Origin: Bacteroidales bacterium
GTDB taxonomy: Bacteria; Bacteroidota; Bacteroidia; Bacteroidales; UBA1556
Direction: 5' to 3'
Length of the DNA stretch: 64,000 nt
NCBI GenBank assembly: GCA_023146135.1
Contig: JAGLCR010000002.1
Span: forward strand, 19,868-83,867
Shown here: positions 47,681-56,551 of the stretch, in pieces
How the letters are laid out: each line of letters starts with the position of its first letter
How positions within the stretch are numbered: the first letter of the stretch is position 1
Notes under the pieces: generated by a model
The model's input: the letters and a program-made list of their open reading frames with translations, nothing else
Told to the model about the DNA's origin: nothing
The model's database searches: none
Made by a program: the position numbers and the translations under genes

Positions 47681-48841
47681 TTATTTATGTACCACAATTT
47701 TTTTATTCGTCACATGACCATCTTGTCTAAAAACTAAAAAATAAGTACCACTTGTTAAATTCAAATTATTGAGTGTTTCTCTATACTCACCTTGGACTAA
47801 TTTCTTATCAAAAATAGTTTTAATTTTTTGTCCATTTATATTATATAATTCACACGTTATATGATTTGATTTTGAAACATAAAACTCTATATTTGATTTT
47901 GATTCAACTGGATTCGGATAAACTCGAATGTCTCTAATACCTACTTCATATTCCGAAGTTGAAGTTGTTTGATCGATAAGATGTACAGAATTTGCATTTA
48001 CAATTTCTCTATCATTAACTACATCTGTACCATATCTTTGAATTAGACCAACTAGAGAAATCTTATTTTCATTATAGCCTGTTGGCAAGGTGAAATTAAA
48101 TGTTTTACTATAACTACTTCCTGATGTTACACTTGAAGGGATTGATGCAGTTACACCTTCAGGATTTCCTAAGGTCTCTCTTAATACATGATTGTGAACA
48201 TACCCAGAAATAATCGCTGGAGCATTAATTAAGTCTTGAAGGTATGATGGTCCAGATGTCCATCCACTAAAATTTGAATTAGCTTGATTATATTCAGTTC
48301 CACCAGTTACAGAATCCTCTAAAATGAAACAATTTAGCCTGAAATCACCAGTTGTGTTTTGGATGAAATTTGCTGTAATAGTAACCTCCAAGTCTCTTGT
48401 TGATGAGTTATAGGATTTAGTAACTCCTACAGTAGCAAGTGGATTTTGATTATATACGAGATCCATATATCTATCCAAAGTGTCAAGTCCAGTCACCCAA
48501 GGTGTCGCAGAAATAGCTGGTTTTGAACTTGGATTTGTTGGAAAATCTTTACGGTCGAACAAAAATGTTGGAGAACCACTAAAATAAGGAATCATATACA
48601 ATTCAACACTAAAAATTGCCATTGGGTCTTGTCCTCCAGGACCAGTATGTACAGCAATTGGAATAGCATTTGGATAATTGTTTTCTAAGTGTTCAAAGTA
48701 GACACTTCCAAATGCGCAGGAAGCACACCATGTTCCTGTTGATTCTTCAACTACTACCCTTTTAATAGGGGTTTGCCCATAACTATAAAAACTAAATGCT
48801 AAAAGTGTTGTAAATAAATAAATTGTTTTTGATAATTTCAT
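47681..48841 (-). CDS. Omp28-like thioredoxin-fold secreted protein with T9SS signal
   Basis: 386 residues. Signal peptide (to YSYGQ). Thioredoxin-like segment VVVEESTGTWCASCAFG with CxxC at Cys39-Cys42, then AVHTGPGG, SGSPTFLFDR, as in Omp28-related proteins. A T9SS domain ends it (RVYPNPVESKSNIEF to TNKKIVVHK). It could be a surface thiol-disulphide protein. It is transcribed separately from the three-gene unit upstream but carries the same TGACA-N5-TGACA element ahead of its start, so it probably belongs to the same regulon. Confidence 0.82.
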   Translation of the reverse strand: MKLSKTIYLFTTLLAFSFYSYGQTPIKRVVVEESTGTWCASCAFGSVYFEHLENNYPNAIPIAVHTGPGGQDPMAIFSVELYMIPYFSGSPTFLFDRKDFPTNPSSKPAISATPWVTGLDTLDRYMDLVYNQNPLATVGVTKSYNSSTRDLEVTITANFIQNTTGDFRLNCFILEDSVTGGTEYNQANSNFSGWTSGPSYLQDLINAPAIISGYVHNHVLRETLGNPEGVTASIPSSVTSGSSYSKTFNFTLPTGYNENKISLVGLIQRYGTDVVNDREIVNANSVHLIDQTTSTSEYEVGIRDIRVYPNPVESKSNIEFYVSKSNHITCELYNINGQKIKTIFDKKLVQGEYRETLNNLNLTSGTYFLVFRQDGHVTNKKIVVHK

Positions 48842-48916
48842 AATACGTTTGTTTTAATAAGTTAATAATTTCCACAAATATCTCTTTAATTATAATCAAT
48901 AAGAAAAATAGTAGTA

Positions 48917-48931
48917 TGACAAGTACTGACA
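48917..48931. promoter_or_regulatory. TGACA-N5-TGACA direct repeat, candidate operator
   Basis: TGACA at 48917 and 48927, one helical turn apart, starting 76 bp upstream of the Omp28-like start codon. The same arrangement occurs at 52588-52602 ahead of the other unit of this module. Confidence 0.45.
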
Positions 48932-48973
48932 CAAGTTGAATTTCTTTGAGTCAGGAAAAAAATACCGTGTTTA

Positions 48974-50683
48974 TTAAAACTCCTTTCGTAGAAAAAATCC
49001 ATAAAAATCGTCATTGCTTGATATCTCCAGTTTTTTTCGTAATCTATTTCTACGCTTGTTTACTGCTACCGTTGTAATATTTAATAATCGGGCAATTTCT
49101 TTTGAGGAGAGTTGAATTTTTAAATATGCACACAGCTTAAGTTCATCCGTTGTAATATTTGAATAGTTGGTCTTCAGATTTTCAAAGAATAATGGATGGA
49201 CTTCTGTAAAATGCCGCCTAAAAATTTGCCAATCTTCATCCATACGTAAGCTATCTGATATTATGAATTTAATTTCACGATAAAATTTTGAAGAAAGTAT
49301 ATCTGCTTTATCACTAATTTTAGAAATATTTTGCTCAATACTACTCAATACTTCATTCTTACTCATTAAGTGGATTGCCTGAGAAGTCAACTCTCTATTT
49401 TGAGATTGCACTTTTTCTTCTAACCTAATGCGTTCTATTTTTTTTAGATTTTGCTCTTGTTCAATCTGCTTTAATTCAAATTCTAAATTCTTTTTACTTA
49501 ATTTAGTTTTCTCAAGTTCAAGTGCCTGAATTTCATTTTTCTGTAATTCAAGTTCAGTTGTTTGCTTTGACTTTTTTATTCTTATCATAAAAACATAAGA
49601 TAATAACACAACCATAAGCAAAGCTATCACTAGTAGAATTGAAATTAGTTGATTAATCTTTTTCTCAAGATCTAGTTTACTCCTTGTTAAATTAATTTGA
49701 TGTAAATGTGCATCTCTATCAGAAAGTATTTGGTTTTGAAGTATTAAAGCATTTTGTTTATAATATATAATATTCGTTTCATATTTAATATAGTTTTTGT
49801 AGTTTTTCAAAGCATTTTCAAAATCTCCCATTAATTCATAAGATTCCATTAAGCCTTTATAAACATCACGTAATATTTCATTTTGGTCTGGATGGTTTGA
49901 TAAGTCAAATCCTAAAGTTTTTCTGAAATAATTTATGGCTTGCGTGTAGTTTCCTTTTTTTAGATATAATTCTCCAAAACTAACATTAATTGCTGATTTC
50001 CTGAGTGCTAATCCTAAACTGTCTATTAAATGCAAAGAATGATTTAGGTAAAAATAGGAGCTATCAATATTATCCATATACAAAAACGATAAACCTATGT
50101 TATTGTAATTTATCGACAATGGTTCTACATAATTGTAGGCACTATTGATCTTTATGGCCTTATGGAAATACTTAATTGAACTTTTGTACATGCCTTTTAA
50201 GCGATGGATTTCTCCTATCAGATTAAAATCAGCTGCCTCAATATTTTTCTCTTTTTCAGCCTGTAGTTTAGAAGATACCCAATAAAATGACTCTGCTAAA
50301 TCATAGTTACCTAAATCTATGTGGTTTATAATTATTGCCTGATAGAGCTGAGGTAACAAATATTTACTGTTGTTATTGAGGTATCCTAAACCTTCTAATG
50401 AATACTCGATGGACAAGTTGTAATACTGATTGTTATTATAGGCGATAGCAATATTGTAACAAGATTTAATCTTTTCCTTTGTTGATAGATCAGATTCAAG
50501 ATAAGTTCGAATAGATTCCTCAGCTTTCTCTATTTTATTTTCTTCTATGAACTCAATATAATAATTGAGTTCATTAGTTGATTCAGGCTTTGCCTGGGCA
50601 TATGACCTTTTGCAAATTCCAGTCATAAAAACAACTAAAAGCAGAAAGTTAGTTAGGTATATTAATTTTATTGATTTTAACAT
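48974..50683 (-). CDS. membrane-anchored TPR protein with LuxR-type HTH (transcription regulator)
   Basis: 569 residues. Signal peptide or first helix at the start; periplasmic tetratricopeptide repeats to about residue 330 (repeats such as NLIGEIHRLKGMYKSSIKYF). One membrane helix follows (LISILLVIALLMVVLLSYVF, about 345-365), then a cytoplasmic coiled coil of ~70 residues. A C-terminal LuxR-like helix-turn-helix closes it (ELKLCAYLKIQLSSKEIARL, then TTVAVNKRRNRLRKKL). This Bacteroidetes design senses something outside and binds DNA inside. It is last in the unit with the HExxH protein and the small T9SS protein, and probably controls this module. Confidence 0.82.
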   Translation of the reverse strand: MLKSIKLIYLTNFLLLVVFMTGICKRSYAQAKPESTNELNYYIEFIEENKIEKAEESIRTYLESDLSTKEKIKSCYNIAIAYNNNQYYNLSIEYSLEGLGYLNNNSKYLLPQLYQAIIINHIDLGNYDLAESFYWVSSKLQAEKEKNIEAADFNLIGEIHRLKGMYKSSIKYFHKAIKINSAYNYVEPLSINYNNIGLSFLYMDNIDSSYFYLNHSLHLIDSLGLALRKSAINVSFGELYLKKGNYTQAINYFRKTLGFDLSNHPDQNEILRDVYKGLMESYELMGDFENALKNYKNYIKYETNIIYYKQNALILQNQILSDRDAHLHQINLTRSKLDLEKKINQLISILLVIALLMVVLLSYVFMIRIKKSKQTTELELQKNEIQALELEKTKLSKKNLEFELKQIEQEQNLKKIERIRLEEKVQSQNRELTSQAIHLMSKNEVLSSIEQNISKISDKADILSSKFYREIKFIISDSLRMDEDWQIFRRHFTEVHPLFFENLKTNYSNITTDELKLCAYLKIQLSSKEIARLLNITTVAVNKRRNRLRKKLEISSNDDFYGFFLRKEF

Positions 50684-50690
50684 TATTCAA

Positions 50691-51788
50691 TTAATTAAAT
50701 GAGCGATTTAGCCATAATACAAACTCTTCAGCAAAAATATTAGATTCTTGGGAAGCATCTTTAAATGGTATCTCTTTCGCTAATAAAGAAATGTAATATT
50801 CTGAAATCATATAAGCAGAGATTTCATTCGGATGATCCAAACCCATAGCAACAGGAAAAGAATTAATGTATTCCGAGAAGTCTGACAGCTTATGTACTAT
50901 GTTCTTGTTTAATGAATCTTTTGCTATCTTAAATGTGCCATTCTCTGATATTAAGGAGAACGCCACATCTTTAAAGTCTCGTCCCATTACAGGCTTTAAA
51001 GGCTTTTCGTCAATTAATGTTCTTGCCCAATAATAATCGTTTTTGATTTTAAATATCCATTCTGGTTTTGGAGCATCAGGATTGGTAAGTTGATTTAACA
51101 AAATGGTACTGTCAACTTCAATTTCTGCTTTTTTAAATTGCCATGAATTTATATATAAAGAATCAAATTTCGGTGGGTGGTATCTTTGTAAACTATGGAA
51201 TTGTTCATGGATTAATAAAGAGCCTAATTTCTTTGCTACCAGAAAGGAGTCCGTTTGAGTCATATTGTCACTCCAGTTTGAAATAAGATGATCCAAATGT
51301 CTCTGACTAAGAATAATATATTCCCCTCTTGTATGGGCAAAGCCACCACAAAGCCAGTTTTCAATTTTGATAAACTTCCATGGATGACTAGCAATCAATT
51401 CGAGTTTGTTTTCTGAAAATGTTCTTTTAACAACCGAAATCACATATGAAATAGCCGATTTCTCTTTTTCTGTAAAAGTAGCTACTGCGGAAGAAAATTT
51501 ATCACGAGCGTAATTTCTAACCTCATCTATATTCCCACTTGGTGGAGGTGTTCCTATGAGTGCATATACTTCACGAAATTGCAATTTTGAGAAATAAGGT
51601 TCGTACGATTCATCCAGAATGGCAATAGATCCTTTTTCTATATCTAAAAACTCGATAACTGCTGGAGAATATGACTCCAAATAACTATTTGACTGAAACG
51701 CTAGGCCTTGAGCAAATCCCTCAAAACTGTTTGAAAAAATTAAGAGAAATAAGCCAGCAATAAAAGAACTGTGTTTTAAATAATTCAT
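50691..51788 (-). CDS. secreted protein with HExxH zinc-metallopeptidase motif, unknown family
   Basis: 365 residues with a signal peptide (to EGFAQ). HEQFH at 194-198, inside LLIHEQFHSLQRYHP, is a classical zinc-binding helix. A possible third ligand is Glu322 in HPNEISAYMISEYY, 124 residues later, as in gluzincin-like layouts. A single Cys lies at 147. I recognise no named peptidase family. There is no T9SS signal, so it is probably periplasmic. It is 7 bp upstream of the TPR-HTH regulator and 10 bp downstream of the small T9SS protein, so it might process one of them. That is inference from position. Confidence 0.65.
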   Translation of the reverse strand: MNYLKHSSFIAGLFLLIFSNSFEGFAQGLAFQSNSYLESYSPAVIEFLDIEKGSIAILDESYEPYFSKLQFREVYALIGTPPPSGNIDEVRNYARDKFSSAVATFTEKEKSAISYVISVVKRTFSENKLELIASHPWKFIKIENWLCGGFAHTRGEYIILSQRHLDHLISNWSDNMTQTDSFLVAKKLGSLLIHEQFHSLQRYHPPKFDSLYINSWQFKKAEIEVDSTILLNQLTNPDAPKPEWIFKIKNDYYWARTLIDEKPLKPVMGRDFKDVAFSLISENGTFKIAKDSLNKNIVHKLSDFSEYINSFPVAMGLDHPNEISAYMISEYYISLLAKEIPFKDASQESNIFAEEFVLWLNRSFN

Positions 51789-51798
51789 TTTTGTAAAG

Positions 51799-52518
51799 CT
51801 ATTTTTTTATGATTAATCGTTTGTTAATAATCGTATTAGTCCTTTTATTTCTTAGAACAAAGAGGTAATGACCATCAGATAACATGGAGATATCTATATT
51901 GTTACTATTCAGACTTCTTTTTTTGTACACCTCTCGACCAAACATATCTACCACAGAAATGTCATAGTCACTAATTTCAACACCTGTAAAAGTGATAGAC
52001 GTTTGTGCAGGGTTGGGAAATAGGTTTATTTGACCCTCCGTATTTTCGACTATACCAACTGTTGAGCTTACATTAACTAAAACATCAACAGAATCGAGAT
52101 AATTTAGTCCATCTGTAGAAATATAATACCTGTAATGAGAGTTCCCAGCACTAGGTGATCCAATGTATAAACTTAACTCCTCCGTATCACCATCACTTAT
52201 TGAAGTGGTGGACGAACTCCAAATATTCAATGTAGATGCTCCATAGCATAAGTCCCCCCAGCATAAATAATTAAACCAATCATTTGGTTGTTGTAAATTG
52301 ATGCGAGTCACCATCCAATTTTGTGACACCCCTGAAGTGTTGGTAACATAAAGATGAGGTATAGAAATATTTGATGTTGGAATTGTGTCTAGTATTATTT
52401 CAGATCCACTAACATCTTGTCCATTGACACTATCTAAAGTGATTGTTACTTGAGCAAAAATGTTACTAGAACTGAAAATTATCGATGTTACTAAAGTCAA
52501 TATTTGAAATATTCGCAT
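51799..52518 (-). CDS. small secreted T9SS protein, unknown N-terminal domain
   Basis: Start at ATG 52516-52518 (MRIFQILTLVTSIIFSSSNIFAQ); 239 residues. The beta-rich ~140-residue body resembles generic immunoglobulin-like accessory domains (NTSGVSQNWMVTRINLQ, a WGDLCYG pair, then SGNSHYRYY-like strands). It is followed by a T9SS domain (LFPNPAQTSITFTG to IINKRLIIKK). It is the first gene of a three-gene unit with the HExxH protein and the TPR-HTH regulator. TGACA repeats lie 70 bp upstream of the start. Confidence 0.72.
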   Translation of the reverse strand: MRIFQILTLVTSIIFSSSNIFAQVTITLDSVNGQDVSGSEIILDTIPTSNISIPHLYVTNTSGVSQNWMVTRINLQQPNDWFNYLCWGDLCYGASTLNIWSSSTTSISDGDTEELSLYIGSPSAGNSHYRYYISTDGLNYLDSVDVLVNVSSTVGIVENTEGQINLFPNPAQTSITFTGVEISDYDISVVDMFGREVYKKRSLNSNNIDISMLSDGHYLFVLRNKRTNTIINKRLIIKK

Positions 52519-52587
52519 AATTTGTTTTTTTATAATTATAAAATGCAATCTTACGAAGATATTGGCTGGCTTTAAAAATAGACACTA

Positions 52588-52623
52588 TGACAAACAATGA
52601 CATCTACTAAAATTGTTATGACA
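52588..52623. promoter_or_regulatory. TGACA repeats, candidate operator of the T9SS/HExxH/regulator unit
   Basis: TGACA at 52588, 52598 and 52619: spacings of 10 and 21 bp, i.e. one and two helical turns. The first two form TGACA-N5-TGACA exactly as at 48917-48931, and at the same distance from the start codon (70 vs 76 bp). Confidence 0.45.
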
Positions 52624-52682
52624 GGCTAATAATCTATTTTCAAAGTAACTTGACTACAGTTTTTTCATTTTTGCTTGCAGGT

Positions 52683-52893
52683 AACATTAGTATATATCGA
52701 AGTTTCCATTTACTGTTGTTTAGATCGTTTTTTACCTGATTATCAATACTTAAAAATTTAACAAATTGTTATATATTCATATAAAATAACAGGAAGTTTT
52801 GGCTCCACTAATATCATTTATATGATATTGCTAAATTAAGAAAATATTTTCATTTGTTTATCAATTTGGAAAATATATTGAAGCTAAATTGCC
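52683..52893. repeat. ftsX-upstream direct repeat, copy 1 (left end of the island)
   Basis: Begins AACATTAGTATATA and ends GCTAAATTGCC. It matches copy 2 (57975-58187) over its full length, with the ~95-bp right part (from TTTTGGCTCC at 52797) also in copy 3. It diverges from copy 2 exactly after AAC on the left and after AAATTGCC on the right. It contains no gene. Right after it lies a small dyad TGACGG/CCGTCA (52902-52921). The gap 52519-52947 is otherwise empty. Confidence 0.85.
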
Positions 52894-52947
52894 AGGCGCA
52901 CTGACGGTCAATTGGCCGTCATCCGTCTACTCGATTGTGCCCAGTTT

Positions 52948-53802
52948 TTATCTTTTCACTTCATCATTAAAGTAATCTTCTAATTTATGAATTCCATATT
53001 GTGGTGCTTTCATATCCATAACCATCGTTGTCATAAAAAATTCAATCGGACCATAAGTTTTTGAACTCGTAAATGTCCGAACACCCCAAAGAGCAAATTT
53101 TCTTATCCAATCTGGTAAGTGAACTATCTTAACTGCTTTTCCGTATGCCTTAAAGGCTAATTCCGAAATCTCATTTTGAGAAAGCAAATTGGGTCCGCCT
53201 ATGTTAATCTCTTTTTCATCTTGACTGATAGCATTAACAACCTCTTTCGCTAAATCCTTTCCGTGAATCGGATTTAGTTTTAATTTTCCGTCTCCGAAAA
53301 GATAAACTTTTCCACCTTTAGCCATTTTTAAAAATTCTCCCATATCCGAGAAAAATCCATTTGGTCGAACGATGACGTAATCCAATCCTGAAGATTTTAG
53401 ATAATCGCCTAATTTCTCTTTTGCCTCACAAATTTTTAGATGTCTGAGTTTTTCTCCGTTTAGAACTGAAATGTAAATAAACTTTTTTACTCCGCTTCTT
53501 TTTGCTTCATCAATTAAATTTATATTTGCTTGATAATCGACATCCATATATGTTAACCCATCTTTTTGCCTTGTAATTCCAACCGTGCTAATTACAACAT
53601 CAACATTATTGCAAATGCCTTTTAGCGTTTTAGGATTTATTACTTGTGCTTCTATAATTTCAAGGTTCTCAATTTTGAATTCCACCTTTTCTTTATTGCG
53701 TACAACTATCTTAGTTTCATAACCTCTTTCAATCAATTCTTGAGTTATGAACTGTCCTAGATATCCTGTTGCACCAGCTAATAATATTTTATTTTTAGTC
53801 AT
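52948..53802 (-). CDS. NAD(P)-binding atypical SDR / NmrA-like protein
   Basis: 284 residues. Rossmann motif GATGYLGQFITQEL at residues 10-23, then VVRNKEK, DVVISTVG and YISVLNG. The usual YxxxK is missing (LKICEAKEKLGDYLKSSGLD). Later VRPNGFFSDM and a PIHGKDLA segment are typical of atypical short-chain dehydrogenases that act as NAD(P)-binding sensors, quinone reductases or chaperone-like factors (ycf39/NmrA-like). The substrate is unknown. It is the first gene inside the island next to repeat copy 1, orientation as in the other cargo. No cassette site is visible beside it. Confidence 0.8.
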   Translation of the reverse strand: MTKNKILLAGATGYLGQFITQELIERGYETKIVVRNKEKVEFKIENLEIIEAQVINPKTLKGICNNVDVVISTVGITRQKDGLTYMDVDYQANINLIDEAKRSGVKKFIYISVLNGEKLRHLKICEAKEKLGDYLKSSGLDYVIVRPNGFFSDMGEFLKMAKGGKVYLFGDGKLKLNPIHGKDLAKEVVNAISQDEKEINIGGPNLLSQNEISELAFKAYGKAVKIVHLPDWIRKFALWGVRTFTSSKTYGPIEFFMTTMVMDMKAPQYGIHKLEDYFNDEVKR

Positions 53803-54125
53803 AATTTACAATGCTATCAATGTATTAATTCGTTTCCGTTAAATGGGATACAACGACTGCGCTAATAGTCGTTTTGGATTAAATTCGCAATTCGTTTCAT
53901 TCGTGTAAAAATAACAAAATTTTCTGTCTCGTCAAAATAAACAAAATTAGAATTTTGTGGAGTCCAAATGCCGCAGACAACCCGCGCGAGAGACAAAGCC
54001 AAAAGTAATTTTCTCAATAAAAATATCTATCCAATCAGGACTTGAACCCCAAAAGTTGAAAATCTAAAAACCACAATACCCTTAGGGATTTTTTTGAGAT
54101 AAAATTCCTAATCTCGCCTGTTGAT
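53803..54125. other. 323-bp intergenic region in the island
   Basis: No gene is seen. It contains a 7-bp hairpin AACGACT/AGTCGTT (about 53851-53875). On the minus strand there is a stretch resembling the T-arm of a tRNA (GGGGTTCAAGTCCTGATTGG, near 54035-54050), with mispairs and no matching 5' half. Confidence 0.4.
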
Positions 54126-55313
54126 TTAAAAGACCTGATTAAAATTCACATAAATTCCATAAGTTTTGATTCCAACTCCAACATCAAAGCGAATATACAT
54201 TTTAGGCTGAATCTCAAATCTATATCCTAAGCCTGCATTGGGCAACCACTTATTGTTCGGGTTTGCTGAATTCTTTATATTGAAAATTTTACCACCTGCA
54301 AGCCAGCTCACAAAACTATGCTTGCTTTCATTTCCGCTCTTTTTTAAAAATTTATGTCGGTATTCCATCATTGCATAAAACATATCATTATTTCTATACC
54401 GCCCCCATAAATAACCTCTTAAATCATATGGCGTTCCTAATTGTGACATTTCTCCATATGGCACATTTCCTTTTGAAATTCGAGCTTTCATTTCCCAAGC
54501 AAGCACGCTTGGTCGAGAAAACACTGTGATAAATTGTCGGTAACCTAATAAATATATTTGATACCTATTATCTCCGCCCAAATTTGGTGAGTAAAAAGTA
54601 GTTCTAAAATCTATTAACATCCCTTTTCGAGCATCAACTGGATAATCTCTAGAATCGTAGCGTAGAATAAACCCTAAGCCCGAATTCAAAGGTTTTTCAT
54701 TGTAAATGTTGTAAATTGAATCATTTAGCACAGGCTTGCTTTCTTTACTACCTTTTGTATAGTTATAATCCACATCTAAACCAATAAAATAATTGCTTTT
54801 AAATTGATATAAAAATCGTGGATGAAAAGACCACCATATTCTATTATAAGATGTAGTGGTATCTGATTTATGGTTGTAATAGGCACTTTCATACCCAACG
54901 CCCCAATAATGATCCGGCATATCCTTATAATCAAAATTTATATTTATTCTTACCTTGTCTTTGAACCAGTATGAATCAAGAATTCCTGTTACAACAATAG
55001 CACTTGTTGTTGTATATGCAACAGTCAAAGGCAAAGAAGAACGTTTAATAAGACTATCTTTTCGATTAGTTTTAAAACTAAGCAAACCTCCTCCTGCAAG
55101 TAGTCCTCCTAACTCTGGTGAATATGTAGGGATAAGAAATGGCGTAAAAAGAACTTTCCCTTCCTTTATTTTTTGAGCTCGCTTAAGTTTTCTTTGTTCT
55201 TGCTTTGTTGGTTCTTCTTTATTAACTTTAACTTGACTAAAAGAGTAATTTGACACTACTAATAAAAGCAATATCAAAACCTTTTTACACCCCCTCGTAA
55301 TATTTGCTATCAT
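54126..55313 (-). CDS. BamA/TamA-like outer-membrane surface-antigen protein
   Basis: 395 residues with a signal peptide (to NYSFSQ). The whole mature chain is a 16-strand-type barrel of the D15/BamA surface-antigen family: PTYSPELGGLLAGGGLLSF, LGFILRYDSRDYPVDARKGM, GTPYDLRGYLWGRYRNND (the RGxxxGR lid-loop-like motif), and a C-terminal aromatic strand (YVNFNQVF). No POTRA domains precede it. The role could be lipid or protein export or phospholipase-related. It is 12 bp downstream of the DUF2141 gene, a pairing found elsewhere in Bacteroidetes, so the two are likely co-expressed island cargo. Confidence 0.82.
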   Translation of the reverse strand: MIANITRGCKKVLILLLLVVSNYSFSQVKVNKEEPTKQEQRKLKRAQKIKEGKVLFTPFLIPTYSPELGGLLAGGGLLSFKTNRKDSLIKRSSLPLTVAYTTTSAIVVTGILDSYWFKDKVRININFDYKDMPDHYWGVGYESAYYNHKSDTTTSYNRIWWSFHPRFLYQFKSNYFIGLDVDYNYTKGSKESKPVLNDSIYNIYNEKPLNSGLGFILRYDSRDYPVDARKGMLIDFRTTFYSPNLGGDNRYQIYLLGYRQFITVFSRPSVLAWEMKARISKGNVPYGEMSQLGTPYDLRGYLWGRYRNNDMFYAMMEYRHKFLKKSGNESKHSFVSWLAGGKIFNIKNSANPNNKWLPNAGLGYRFEIQPKMYIRFDVGVGIKTYGIYVNFNQVF

Positions 55314-55325
55314 TGATGCTTATTA

Positions 55326-55745
55326 TTAATCTATTAACTCAATAGTTATAGAAATATCTTGCTTAACATCAATACTGCAATCATTAAAAGATGGAGCTGA
55401 AAGTTTTGGTTTGAAATTTTTTGAGAACCCAAAACGTTCAATAGGCATCCCGAAAAAATTCAGGTTACAGGTATTGTCTGAATTTACATCGTGATATATA
55501 GATATTGCATATGTGTTCTTTTCTAATCCCTTTAAGTTTGTTATAAATGTTTTGCTTGTAACTTTCACTTTGTAGATTTTATAAGGGTTCGCTCCTCTTG
55601 GAAACGAACTTGGATTATTAAAAACTCTAATAACCATAACTCCTTTCGGATTCTCGATATTTGTTACTTGTAGCTTTATATTTACTAATTCTTTTGGTTG
55701 AATTAATGAACCCAAAAGAATAAAAAATATTATTATCAATTTCAT
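55326..55745 (-). CDS. DUF2141 secreted protein
   Basis: 139 residues with a signal peptide. DUF2141 features are present: GVMVIRVFNNPSSFP, YAISIYHDVNSDN, NFFGMPIERFGFS and a closing beta strand. The family is a periplasmic or exported beta-sandwich of unknown function. Its start lies 16 bp from the TTGGCA that follows a candidate cassette recombination point at 55761-55767, so it would be the first gene of a cassette holding this pair. It precedes the BamA-like gene by 12 bp. Confidence 0.85.
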   Translation of the reverse strand: MKLIIIFFILLGSLIQPKELVNIKLQVTNIENPKGVMVIRVFNNPSSFPRGANPYKIYKVKVTSKTFITNLKGLEKNTYAISIYHDVNSDNTCNLNFFGMPIERFGFSKNFKPKLSAPSFNDCSIDVKQDISITIELID

Positions 55746-55760
55746 TTATCTTCTTTTTTT

Positions 55761-55894
55761 TGCCAACGTTTTGAATATGGTGCGCGCCGCACTTTATTCA
55801 ATAATTTTTTCTTTGATTTTACTAACGTTCAAATTTACTAATTATTTTCTACGAAGCACTAACTGCGGCATGCACTATATTTTTTATTACCTGC
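55761..55894 (-). other. probable degenerate integron attC site
   Basis: On the minus strand AAATATAGTGCATGCCGCA pairs with TGCGGCGCGCACCATATTC (about 15 of 18 positions) around a ~90-nt spacer. It ends CGTTGGCA, close to the R' consensus GTTRRRY. The R'' side is degenerate (GGTAAT instead of an AAC box). It lies immediately ahead of the DUF2141 gene. Confidence 0.45.
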
Positions 55895-55988
55895 TATTTA
55901 TTCTTTTATAATAATCAATTTTTGGTTCTGATTCATGTTTGAACATAAATTCAATATTTACCACTCCTTCAACTATACTATCCACTTT

Positions 55989-56499
55989 TTATCCCTTTTC
56001 ATAAATATCAAATCTCATAGGACTGCCATTAATATCAAACAAGAGCCACCTGCCTTTGTAGTATGCCTCTGCTTTAATTTGATTTAATAAAACAGACCTG
56101 CTCCAGCCTAATTTGTCAGTTGCGTTTAGATAATACATTTTCTCTTTATTATCTTTAATCTTTGCATTATTAATAAATTCTGTCCCCAAGGAATAGTAAA
56201 TGCAATTTCTAAAAGCTCCGTTTCGTTTTTGTATTCCAAATAAAACTGACGCATTCTCCAAAGGTTTTGAGGTGAATATCCTTTTGCTCCGTCAACTGTT
56301 TTGTTAATATCTCTTGATAATGTATCTACAATTGATTTTCCCCAATTGTTCTTTTCTTGATTTTTTACAATTATTTACCAAGTTCGAAATTTTGACCAAT
56401 ATGATATTTATTGAATGATTTGTACGCTTCATATTTTGCAGAATTAATTGTCTCAATTACTGCTTTAAAAAATTGGCTATATGCTGTTAATTCACTCAT
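55989..56499 (-). pseudogene. frameshifted, truncated DUF1016 (YhcG-like) gene
   Basis: Three pieces in different frames together spell a DUF1016 N-terminal domain: MSELTAYSQFFKAVIETINS to FELGK (then stop), NNWGKSIVDTLSRDINK with GYSPQNLWRMRQFYLEYKNE and IPWGQNLLIMQRLK, then YYLNATDKLGWSRSVLLNQI. The first break looks like a lost T in an AAATTAATTG-type stretch. The C-terminal PDDEXK nuclease domain is absent and is replaced by ~25 unrelated residues. Intact relatives are predicted nucleases found in defence and accessory contexts. This copy is dead. Confidence 0.75.
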
Positions 56500-56515
56500 T
56501 CAGTTAGTTTATTAT

Positions 56516-56537
56516 TTCTCGCACAAGTGTGCGAGAA
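56516..56537. repeat. 10-bp perfect inverted repeat
   Basis: TTCTCGCACA-AG-TGTGCGAGAA between the 141-residue membrane gene and the DUF1016 remnant. No T-run follows on the minus strand. It may be a weak terminator, an operator or a decayed cassette end. Confidence 0.5.
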
Positions 56538-56551
56538 TTCATTGATACTAT

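Noticed and set aside
54020..54070. tRNA-like T-arm on the minus strand (GGGGTTCAAGTCC)
   Set aside because: The stem has a mismatch and a wobble, and no D-arm or anticodon arm precedes it. It could be a remnant of a tRNA-targeted integration, but evidence is too thin.
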